A stretch of 8,518 bases of DNA from Kocuria sp. Its GTDB lineage: Bacteria; Actinomycetota; Actinomycetes; Actinomycetales; Micrococcaceae. The translations under genes and the position numbers were made by a program. This document shows positions 1 through 6,162 of the stretch, piece by piece; positions within the stretch are counted from its first letter, which is position 1, and each line of letters starts with the position of its first letter. The DNA is taken from contig JAKDKI010000076.1 of the NCBI GenBank assembly GCA_030453435.1, positions 1-8,518 on the forward strand, in the 5' to 3' direction. The notes under the pieces were generated by a model. It saw only the letters and a list, made by a program, of their open reading frames with translations. It had not been told where the DNA came from and searched no databases.

Positions 1-446
1 TCGGCCACGGACAGCCCGCCACGTAGCGCGGCCAGCGCGGCCGCGCGCTGGGCGGGGTTCAGCTTCGGTGGGCGGCCACCCACGCGGCCCTGTGCCCGGG
101 CGTGCTCCAGTCCTACGCGGGTGCGCTCCTGGATCGTCTCTAGCTCCTGCTGCGCCAGGGCGGAGAGGACGCCCACCATCAGCCGCACGCCTTCCTCGTT
201 CAGCTCGGCGGCGGTGTTCACGGTGTCGCGCATGGACCGGCCTAGCCGGTCCAGGCGGGTGACCACCAGGGAATCGCCGTCGCGCAGGTGGCTGCGCGCG
301 GCGTCCAGGCCGGGGCGGGTGGAGCGTGCGCCGCTGATCGTGTCCGTGAAGACGCGTTCGCCTCCTGCGGCTTCCAGGGCTGCGCGCTGGGTGTCCAGGG
401 ACGCGGCCTGTTCGCGGGTGCTCACGCGGGCGTAACCGATCTTCAA
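1..446 (-). CDS. Serine recombinase (resolvase/invertase family), partial at left edge, with apparent internal deletion
   Basis: Small serine recombinase, expected to resolve or invert DNA through a 5'-phosphoserine link. I read 148 codons from a TTG start at 446. The start is supported by GGAGG at 451-455 and by the family N-terminus KIGYARVST. Visible are nucleophile Ser9, Arg7, the catalytic RLDRLGR block at residues 64-70, and the helix-E region ending QERTR followed by GRVGGRPPK, which leads into the C-terminal helix-turn-helix. The HTH is cut by the window edge. The sequence passes from GVRL (86-89) straight to MVGVLSALAQ, where the relative at 4510-5076 has about 16 more residues, including the TSTASGK stretch. 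No frameshift is seen, so this looks like an in-frame deletion. It lies 92 bp downstream of the DUF3644 gene on the same strand and could be cotranscribed with it. Family assignment is firm; activity is doubtful. Confidence 0.88.
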   Translation of the reverse strand, partial: MKIGYARVSTREQAASLDTQRAALEAAGGERVFTDTISGARSTRPGLDAARSHLRDGDSLVVTRLDRLGRSMRDTVNTAAELNEEGVRLMVGVLSALAQQELETIQERTRVGLEHARAQGRVGGRPPKLNPAQRAAALAALRGGLSVA

Positions 447-538
447 GGGGCCTCCGGGGCTGCTTAAGGTGATGTTGCGGTGGCGGAGATCAACGTTGCC
501 GCCTGGGATGCTCGTATTCCAGAAACCAACCCTGGCCA

Positions 539-1624
539 TTACTCAGCGGCCGGGGCTCCCGTCGGCTTCACACGTGGCGGCCTCCCCGTAATCTCCTTGA
601 ACCCTTCGGCTGTGCTGCACTTCTTGATCAGATGCTTCACATACGCCTTGGTGTAGCGGTATGAACCCGTCGGCTCGTCGTATTCGCAGAAGTCTGGGTT
701 GGTGTGGTGGGGATCCGCGGCACCCTCCGGGGGCCGGATCTTTTTCCTCTTCCAAGCAGCAGTGAAGTGGCTCAGATTGAAGACGAACGGTATGCCGGCC
801 TCGACTTCGATAGTGGCTGGCTTGGGCATGAGTCGGTCGAGCCCGGACACGGGCTGTTTTCTATCGCGGGTGACGACCTGCCCACGCCGACCGAGCTCCA
901 CGACCATTTCTTGCTCTTCGTCGCTCATTTCTTCGTAGCGCGTGAACTGCATGGCTATGGCATCGGGGTCTTTCGGAGCAAGCTCGACGACAGCCCGGAT
1001 CCGAAACTCGTAGCGAGAGTCGTTGACGGTGTCCTCATCGAGACCTGATTCATACTGCGTGACAAAGCTGCGTAGATCAGCGGGCAGTGTTTTACGGAAC
1101 CGTCGGAGCGCCTGCTCGCCTTGAGGTGTGAACGTGCCGACGAAGATCGGCAACCTAAGCCGCAGGGCCAGTGACTGGTTTCCACCGAACTGATCCGTCA
1201 GTTCCGACTCGTAGTTGACGAGCAGGGCATGGGCGTGGCCAGCGAGGCTGAGCATCAACGCCGCGTCTGCGTGCGCATGGCGGTGCTCGAGTCGGTTGCG
1301 CAGCCGAATGAACAGCGCCAAATTTGCACGGGTTGGATCTGTTTCCGCTGGCCAGCGCTCTTTTATGGAGCGCTCCAGCTCCCACATCTTCGGCTCGCCA
1401 TCGACCTTCAACAAGCGTCGTTTGTAGTTCTTGTCCCAGTATCGGTAGTCGATGTCGTCTCGGATGAACTCGGCGTGGAGGAGGTAAAGCCACGCCAAGT
1501 GCATGTGGACGACGAAGCCCTCGAAGGCACGCGCTTCGGCGGAGTCGTTGTAGAGGCGGACAGCTAAACATGCCTCTTCGACGCTGGCATCGAGAGTTGC
1601 CTGCCATCGGGGAGGTCTGGCCAT
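539..1624 (-). CDS. DUF3644-like protein with HEPN RNase motif, probable defence effector
   Basis: A 361-residue soluble protein that I place in the DUF3644 family by its N-terminal helical region: an AVRLYND segment near residue 21, then FEGFVVHMHLAWLYLLHAEF near 34-53. I recall this family being grouped with HEPN domains. The sequence shows R109-N110-R-L-E-H114, matching the HEPN catalytic pattern RNxxxH, so a metal-independent RNase is plausible. Residues 230-300 are acidic then basic. The C-terminus (about 285-350: HFTAAWKRKK, then TGSYRYTKAYVKHLIKKC) could bind nucleic acid. The ATG at 1624 is the first start after an in-frame stop at 1661-1663. No good Shine-Dalgarno precedes it, but TATCCT sits six bases upstream, as expected for a leaderless mRNA. 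It is divergent from the methyltransferase operon and upstream of a recombinase gene. The role in phage defence (RNA cleavage) is inferred; the family call is moderately sure. Confidence 0.72.
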   Translation of the reverse strand: MARPPRWQATLDASVEEACLAVRLYNDSAEARAFEGFVVHMHLAWLYLLHAEFIRDDIDYRYWDKNYKRRLLKVDGEPKMWELERSIKERWPAETDPTRANLALFIRLRNRLEHRHAHADAALMLSLAGHAHALLVNYESELTDQFGGNQSLALRLRLPIFVGTFTPQGEQALRRFRKTLPADLRSFVTQYESGLDEDTVNDSRYEFRIRAVVELAPKDPDAIAMQFTRYEEMSDEEQEMVVELGRRGQVVTRDRKQPVSGLDRLMPKPATIEVEAGIPFVFNLSHFTAAWKRKKIRPPEGAADPHHTNPDFCEYDEPTGSYRYTKAYVKHLIKKCSTAEGFKEITGRPPRVKPTGAPAAE

Positions 1625-1630
1625 GTACTG

Positions 1631-1636
1631 AGGATA
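1631..1636 (-). promoter_or_regulatory. Putative -10 box for a leaderless DUF3644 transcript
   Basis: On the minus strand TATCCT (TANNNT type) ends six bases before the ATG at 1624, which would place the transcription start at or next to the start codon. No Shine-Dalgarno lies at normal spacing. I see no clear -35 box at 16-18 bp; TTGATC at 1659-1664 is 22 bp away. Leaderless mRNAs are common in actinobacteria. Confidence 0.35.
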
Positions 1637-1843
1637 GGGGCTTTTCCTGATTCGGTCCGATCAACCTGTTCCAGATCCTCGATCCATCCCGCTGCATCAG
1701 CTGACAGACCCCTACGCACTGACAACTCGCGCGGCGCCAAACTCTCCCTCTGGGGACACGAACAAGGAGGTGGAGACCACCGCGCCTGGCGGGGAACCCA
1801 GCAAGTTACGGCGGTCCTGAGATCGTTCATGGTGAGGTAGCCC

Positions 1844-1866
1844 AAACGGTCGTTTCTGCACCACTC
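1844..1866 (+). repeat. 23-bp direct repeat, copy A
   Basis: Identical over 23 bp to 7530-7552 and in the same orientation, 5,686 bp apart. It begins with the near-palindrome AAACG-GT-CGTTT and continues CTGCACCACTC. The following 40 bp are weakly related between copies: both have C-rich sequence and then a YGCWGCGRTAARTY-like word (1896-1908 here, 7592-7604 at copy B). The CTGCACCA part resembles end repeats of Tn402/Tn5053-type (tni) transposons as I remember them. Copy B lies next to a TniB gene, so a transposon-end or recombination-site role is likely for both. I found no inverted copy in the window. Confidence 0.8.
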
Positions 1867-1892
1867 CCCCGTGCCTGGCCCTCGGGGGAGTG
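1862..1892. repeat. Inverted repeat (10-bp arms, 11-nt loop)
   Basis: CACTCCCCCG at 1862-1871 pairs perfectly with CGGGGGAGTG at 1883-1892. The left arm overlaps the last five bases of repeat copy A. It is very GC-rich, with no T-run on either side. It stands between divergent genes, so it does not follow a gene as a terminator would. Copy B has no equally good hairpin, so this is a difference between the two ends. Confidence 0.6.
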
Positions 1893-1982
1893 ACTCGCTG
1901 CGATAAGTATCCGGCCCCTTGCGGCGTTCGCTGCCGGTCGGTGCGCCGACACGACCGGATGCCCGCCTCGGACGGGGCAGCC

Positions 1983-2096
1983 TGTCAAGAAATGGTGCAT
2001 CAGGGTGGGTCCCTTGACACTATTATCCTCGACGTAGATTTTTGACACTCCCAGCGCGCCTCGACCCTCCCAGCCGCTGTGGTGGGAGACTGTCAA
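1983..2096. promoter_or_regulatory. Cluster of four TGTCAA half-sites upstream of the MTase operon
   Basis: TGTCAA occurs on the plus strand at 1983-1988 and 2091-2096, and on the minus strand (TTGACA) at 2014-2019 and 2042-2047. I noticed no other exact copy in the window. The outer two extend to CTGTCAAGAAAT and CTGTCAAGAGAT; the inner two share TTGACACT. The first pair is convergent (37 bp outer to outer), the second pair divergent. The cluster could be an operator array, or a resolvase res site, since Tn3-type half-sites begin TGTC. The TTGACA at 2014 could also act as a -35 box, with TAGATT at 2035-2040 as a poorly spaced (15 bp) -10 box. Confidence 0.45.
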
Positions 2097-2133
2097 GAGA
2101 TCGACCGATTTCCGACACGGCGGAGAGTGCCTG

Positions 2134-3315
2134 ATGGCCAACAAAGACCTTGGAGCGGCCAAAACCGCCAAAAAAGACGAGTTCTACACACAGTGGGCCG
2201 ACATCGAGCGCGAGATGAATGCCTACCTGGAGTTCGACAAGGATGTGTTCCGGGACAGGGTGGTGCTGCTGCCCTGCGACGATCCGGAGTGGTCGAACTT
2301 CGCCAAGTTCTTCGCGCTGCACTTTCAGGAGTTTGGACTCAAGAAGTTGATCTCCACATCCTTTGCTCCGAACAGCAACCCGGCCATCGAGGAGTACGAG
2401 CCAACCCTGTTTGAGGTGGAGTCCCCGGCCTACGATCCGGAGAAGTCCAAGGCCCGAGGGAAGAAGTTTGTGATCGATTCCACGGACGTCAACGGTGACG
2501 GTCGCGTGGACATCGAGGACCTGCGCTGGCAGTACCTGGACGGTGATGGCGACTTCCGCTCGGAGGAGGTCACCGCATTGCGCGAGCAGTCGGACATCGT
2601 CATCACCAACCCGCCGTTCAGCCTGTTCCGCACGTTCGTCGACTGGCTTGTCGCCGGGGACGTGAAGTTCTCGATCATTGGCAACATGAACGGTGTCACG
2701 TACAAGAACGTTTTTCCTCTTATCCGGGAGAACAAGCTCTGGTACGGCCCTTCCATCACGAGCGGTGACCGTGAGTTCCGCGTCCCCGAGAGCTACCCGT
2801 TGACCGCGGCCGGGTCACGTGTTGCCGACGACGGCTCGAAGTACGTCCGGGTGAAAGGTGTTCGCTGGTTCACCAACATCGACCACGGACGCCGCCACGA
2901 GCCGTTGCCGCTACTGAGCGAAGCGGACAACAAGCTCTTCAACAAGCGCGTCGGAGCAGCGGGCTATCAGCGGTACGAAAACTACGACGCCATCGAGGTC
3001 CCGACAACTAACTCCATCCCCGCGGACTACCAGGGCCTGATGGGGGTGCCAATTACTTTCCTGGACAAGTACAGCCCCGAGCAGTTCGAGATTCTCGGCT
3101 GCGCCGACTACACGGGGCTCTACGGCTCCGATCACCTTGGTATCGGCCGCATCGGTGAAACCTGGATGCAGGAGTACCGCAAGGCTGGCGGGCGTGGACA
3201 CTACACAGCGAACATGACCAGCCTCGTTTTCTACGACCAGGAGAGCATCGCTCGCCCCACCTTCAAACGTATTGTTGTCCGCCACCTTGATCCCGCACCG
3301 AGGAAGGATGCCTGA
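2134..3315 (+). CDS. EcoRI-family adenine-specific DNA methyltransferase
   Basis: Transfers a methyl group from S-adenosylmethionine to adenine N6 in DNA; the target sequence cannot be read from the gene. It is 393 residues, near the usual family length. Visible are the N-terminal KKDEFYTQ block (13-20), the amino-MTase catalytic motif IV as N159-P-P-F162 in [10 protein letters not shown], and [12 protein letters not shown] (181-192) after it. Residues 118-129 ([12 protein letters not shown]) match a dockerin/EF-hand calcium loop, with Asp/Asn at positions 1, 3, 5, 9 and 12, and the acidic [11 protein letters not shown] follows. The start is supported by GGAGAG at 2122-2127. It is first in a tight operon with a DUF262-HNH gene (2-bp gap) and a resolvase. 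It may protect host DNA against the downstream nuclease, or serve in a modification-dependent system. Family is clear; partnership is inferred from linkage. Confidence 0.88.
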   Translation: MANKDLGAAKTAKKDEFYTQWADIEREMNAYLEFDKDVFRDRVVLLPCDDPEWSNFAKFFALHFQEFGLKKLISTSFAPNSNPAIEEYEPTLFEVESPAYDPEKSKARGKKFVIDSTDVNGDGRVDIEDLRWQYLDGDGDFRSEEVTALREQSDIVITNPPFSLFRTFVDWLVAGDVKFSIIGNMNGVTYKNVFPLIRENKLWYGPSITSGDREFRVPESYPLTAAGSRVADDGSKYVRVKGVRWFTNIDHGRRHEPLPLLSEADNKLFNKRVGAAGYQRYENYDAIEVPTTNSIPADYQGLMGVPITFLDKYSPEQFEILGCADYTGLYGSDHLGIGRIGETWMQEYRKAGGRGHYTANMTSLVFYDQESIARPTFKRIVVRHLDPAPRKDA

Positions 3316-3317
3316 GC

Positions 3318-4505
3318 ATGCGCACTGAGCTTCGCCAGATCCCCGTCCGCGACGTCGTCGACGGTTTCGTTTACAACGAGTTCGAGGGCAAGGGTCTCTA
3401 CGGCCTGGCCGGCGCGTTGACCATCCAACCCGAGTATCAGCGCAACTACATCTACGGCGACGGGCACCGGGATGTGGCCGTCATCGACTCCATGCTCAAG
3501 GGCTACCCGCTGGGCCTGATCTACTTCACCGACGTCTCTGCCGGTTTCAGCGACGGCAGGGACCACCTTGAGGTCTTAGACGGTCAGCAGCGCATCACCT
3601 CCATCGGTCGGTTCGTCACTGGGAAGTTCGCCGTTGTCATCGACGGACGCGAGCAGACGTTCTCCTCCCTCGCCCCTGAACAACAGGCGCGCATCATGGA
3701 CACGGCGCTGCTCATCTACGTGTGCACCGGCACCGAGGCGGAGATCAAAGAATGGTTCCAGACCATCAACATCGCCGGTGTCCCGCTGAAGCCCCAGGAG
3801 CTGCGCAACGCGATCTACTCGGGCCCGTTCGTCACCGCGGCGAAGCGCGAGTTCTCGAACTCCGCGGACGCCCGCCACCAGAAGTGGGGCCACTACATCA
3901 AAGGCGACCCGAAACGGCAGGAAGTCCTGGAGGTAGCACTGAAGTGGGTGGCACCGACCAAGGCCATGACCATCGACGGTTACATGGCAGCACACCGTCA
4001 TGACACGGAGATCGACGAGCTGACGAGGTACTTCACCACTGTCATTGAGTGGATCGGCGCGGTGTTCCCGATGACCCCGCACAAGTCCATGCAACAAGTC
4101 GAGTGGGCCCAGCTGTACGAGAAGTATCACGGCACGGCCTACCAGGGATCTGTCATGGCGGAGCGGGCGGACACGTTGTTACACGATTCTGATCTGCACG
4201 AGAAAAAGGGCGTGTGGGAGTTTCTGCTCGGCGGGGAACAGGACCCGAGCCTGCTGGATGTCCGGTTCTTCGATTCGAAGATCAAAGAGGCTGCCTACAA
4301 GCGTCAAACAGATGCTGCCACGGCTGCGGGGACGTCGAACTGCCCGTTGTGCGCTGCTGGCTCTAACGTCAACGCGACGAAGTTGTACGCGCTGAGGGAA
4401 ATGGAGGCCGACCATGTCACGGCCTGGTCCAAAGGTGGCCTGAGCACCCTAGAGAACTGCGAGATGCTGTGCGTGACTCACAACCGCGCCAAGGGCAACA
4501 GGTGA
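3318..4505 (+). CDS. DUF262 (GmrS-like) protein with C-terminal HNH nuclease domain
   Basis: Predicted DNA endonuclease of 395 residues. The N-terminal DUF262 domain (about 5-170) shows IQPEYQR (36-42), the hallmark DGQQR (88-92) and the later family block [20 protein letters not shown] (147-166). DUF262 has a ParB/sulfiredoxin-like fold and is the nucleotide-using half of the GmrSD type IV enzymes. The C-terminus is a zinc-type HNH domain: CPLC (342-345), D365-H366, N380, and C385 with H388-N389. All key residues are present, so both domains look active. GAGGAAGGA just before the preceding stop serves as ribosome binding site. Its start lies 2 bp after the methyltransferase stop, implying coupling. 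GmrSD carries DUF1524 rather than this HNH type, so the architecture is related, not identical. It could be the restriction partner of the MTase or a nuclease for modified phage DNA. Confidence 0.88.
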   Translation: MRTELRQIPVRDVVDGFVYNEFEGKGLYGLAGALTIQPEYQRNYIYGDGHRDVAVIDSMLKGYPLGLIYFTDVSAGFSDGRDHLEVLDGQQRITSIGRFVTGKFAVVIDGREQTFSSLAPEQQARIMDTALLIYVCTGTEAEIKEWFQTINIAGVPLKPQELRNAIYSGPFVTAAKREFSNSADARHQKWGHYIKGDPKRQEVLEVALKWVAPTKAMTIDGYMAAHRHDTEIDELTRYFTTVIEWIGAVFPMTPHKSMQQVEWAQLYEKYHGTAYQGSVMAERADTLLHDSDLHEKKGVWEFLLGGEQDPSLLDVRFFDSKIKEAAYKRQTDAATAAGTSNCPLCAAGSNVNATKLYALREMEADHVTAWSKGGLSTLENCEMLCVTHNRAKGNR

Positions 4506-4509
4506 GCCC

Positions 4510-5076
4510 GTGAAGGTTGGCTACGCCCGTGTGTCCACCCGGGACCAAGAAGGCTCCCTGAAGGGGCAAGAGGCCGCCCTGACAGCGGCTGGGTGCTCCA
4601 AGGTGTTCCACGACCGGATCAGCGGCGCGAAAGCCGACAGGCCCGGTCTGTCCGAGGCACTGGCCTACCTGCGTGATGGTGAGGATGTCCTCGTGGTGGC
4701 CCGGTTGGACCGGCTCGGCCGGTCCTTACCGGACGCATTGCGCACCGTGCAGCAGCTCGCCGAACACAAGATTGGTCTGGAGGCCCTGGACGTAAAGCTG
4801 GACACCTCCACAGCGTCGGGGAAGATGATGCTCACCCTGTTGCTAACCCTGGCCGAGTGGGAACGGGACCTCCTGCGGGAACGTACGCGCGAAGGCGTGG
4901 CCCGGGCTCGGGCAGCTGGTCGTGTCCCCGGACCGAAGCCCAAGCTGGACACGGAAAAGACCGTAGCCGTCCGTGCTGCTGTGGCAGGCGGGCAACCCGT
5001 GGCCGCCGTTGCACGCTCGTTTGGAGTCAGTCGGCCCACGATCTACAAGGCACTGGGAACGGTCGAGGAGCGCTAG
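4510..5076 (+). CDS. Serine resolvase/invertase, intact
   Basis: Full-length small serine recombinase of 188 residues, the normal size for Tn3/Hin-type enzymes. The GTG start at 4510 gives the family N-terminus KVGYARVST, and the gene begins 4 bp after the DUF262-HNH stop. Key residues are present: Arg7 and nucleophile Ser9, RLDRLGR (65-71), the DTSTASGK turn (98-105) leading into helix E with LAEWERDLLRERTR (114-127), and a C-terminal helix-turn-helix (about 160-182, with VARSFGVSRPTIYKAL). It belongs to the methyltransferase operon by spacing. Its target site is unknown; candidates are the TGTCAA cluster upstream of the operon and the GT-centred near-palindrome in the 23-bp repeat. It resembles the recombinase at the left edge in sequence, but the two are clearly diverged. 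Confidence 0.93.
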   Translation: MKVGYARVSTRDQEGSLKGQEAALTAAGCSKVFHDRISGAKADRPGLSEALAYLRDGEDVLVVARLDRLGRSLPDALRTVQQLAEHKIGLEALDVKLDTSTASGKMMLTLLLTLAEWERDLLRERTREGVARARAAGRVPGPKPKLDTEKTVAVRAAVAGGQPVAAVARSFGVSRPTIYKALGTVEER

Positions 5077-5208
5077 GGACAACCTAGTACCACAAGCCCT
5101 CCATAAATGCCGGAACACCACTTCATGCATAGACGGTGAGTTAAGCTACTGGGTGGCCACGGAAGAGCAGCGCCCTTCGTTTGGGCCGTAGGCATCTGGA
5201 AGGTGCTT

Positions 5209-5268
5209 CATCTAGATGCGATAACTGAGCTGTGGCCATAGTGGTTCAGATCATATTTGCTGTAGGCT
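5209..5268 (+). promoter_or_regulatory. Putative leaderless promoter and palindrome upstream of the amidase gene
   Basis: TAGGCT at 5263-5268 (TANNNT type) ends six bases before the ATG at 5275 and no Shine-Dalgarno is present, so a leaderless mRNA is likely. No strong -35 box is seen. Further upstream CATCTAGATG at 5209-5218 is a perfect 10-bp palindrome, and GCATCT at 5192-5197 is inverted as AGATGC at 5214-5219. These could be operator sites, but palindromes this short may be chance. Confidence 0.3.
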
Positions 5269-5274
5269 GACGCG

Positions 5275-6162
5275 ATGTCACGCAGGCTACGATGCGTTTT
5301 TGCTCAGCACTCACCTCGCGATCCTGACCCGACGTTGCAGCAGTTCCGATCTGAGGTGGCAGCCGCTCTGGCAGCCAATCCTTCAACGGATGTGCTGGTC
5401 TTTCCCGAGGTTCACCTGTTCGGCGGAGCCGAGAAGTCCGGCGATGAAGACGCGTGGTATCGCTCCTTGGCTGAGCCAATTCCTGGCGAACGAACTCATC
5501 TGCTCGCCGCGATCGCCCGTGAGCATGGAGTCTGGCTGCTTCCGGGGTCTCTTCCCGAACTGGATGAGGGCGGGGCCCTGTTCAACACAGCGGTCGTGTT
5601 CTCCCCGCAAGGAGACCTCGCGGACATCTACCGCAAAGTCTTTCCATGGAGACCAGCTGAGCCGTGGACGTCGGGGTCTTCGTTCTCCGCTTTTGACGCT
5701 CCAGGCCTGGGCCGCCTTGGCGTCAACATCTGTTATGACAGCTGGTACCCGGAATCGACCCGGCAGATCGCATGGTTCGGAGCCGAAGCGGTGTTCAACA
5801 TCGTCAAGACGACAACGCCTGACCGCGCGCAGGAACTCATCCTCGCAAGAGCAAACGCCATCACCAACCAAGTCTTCTACCTGAGCCTCAACGCGGCCGG
5901 ACCTGTCGGGATGGGGCGCAGCGTCTTCGTCGATCCCCAAGGTGGCGTCATCTACGAAAGCCCTGACGCACAAGAAGAGACCATCCCCATCGAGATCGAC
6001 CTCGATGAAGTGACCAACACGCGTGAGACCGGAACGGCAGGCACGAACCGCATGTGGTCTCAGTTCCGCGTCGAAGACGGCCCCATCGCCCTTCCAGCTT
6101 ACGGCGGCTCCATTGAACCGCTCCGTTGGTGTGAGCGCGAGCAGAACGGACACAGAGCATGA
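5275..6162 (+). CDS. Carbon-nitrogen hydrolase (nitrilase superfamily amidase)
   Basis: Cytosolic enzyme that splits a non-peptide C-N bond through a Cys-Glu-Lys triad; the substrate is not determinable. At 295 residues it is of usual length and the triad is intact: Glu45 in LVFPEVHLFG, Lys121 in IYRKVFPWRP and Cys153 in GVNICYDSWYPE. The later FNIVKTTTPDRAQELILARA (175-194) and GRSVFVDPQGGVIYE (214-228) segments are also family-typical. No signal peptide is seen. Its TGA overlaps the ATG of the permease gene (ATGA), so the two are translationally coupled and probably act on the same compound: import, then hydrolysis of an amide or carbamoyl group. Relatives include N-carbamoylputrescine amidase and omega-amidase, but I cannot assign either. 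It is separated by 198 bp from the resolvase and probably has its own promoter. Confidence 0.9.
   Translation: MSRRLRCVFAQHSPRDPDPTLQQFRSEVAAALAANPSTDVLVFPEVHLFGGAEKSGDEDAWYRSLAEPIPGERTHLLAAIAREHGVWLLPGSLPELDEGGALFNTAVVFSPQGDLADIYRKVFPWRPAEPWTSGSSFSAFDAPGLGRLGVNICYDSWYPESTRQIAWFGAEAVFNIVKTTTPDRAQELILARANAITNQVFYLSLNAAGPVGMGRSVFVDPQGGVIYESPDAQEETIPIEIDLDEVTNTRETGTAGTNRMWSQFRVEDGPIALPAYGGSIEPLRWCEREQNGHRA

Larger units (their letters stand above)
1625..2133. other. 509-bp divergent intergenic region
   Basis: No convincing gene. From the left it holds the likely leaderless promoter of the DUF3644 gene (1631-1636), an unassigned stretch (about 1665-1843) where no frame gives a protein I recognise, copy A of the 23-bp direct repeat (1844-1866), an overlapping hairpin (1862-1892), a weak relative of the flank of copy B (1896-1908), and the cluster of four TGTCAA hexamers (1983-2096) just before the methyltransferase ribosome binding site. 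The short open frames crossing it look like shadows: their translations are rich in Arg, Pro and Ser and lack family features. Confidence 0.6.

Noticed and set aside
1665..1843. Possible gene remnant between the DUF3644 gene and copy A
   Set aside because: I read several frames here and found no recognisable protein, start signal or codon pattern.
5073..5087. CTAGG/CCTAG inverted repeat at the end of the resolvase gene as a terminator
   Set aside because: Arms are only 5 bp and no T-run follows; too weak to call.
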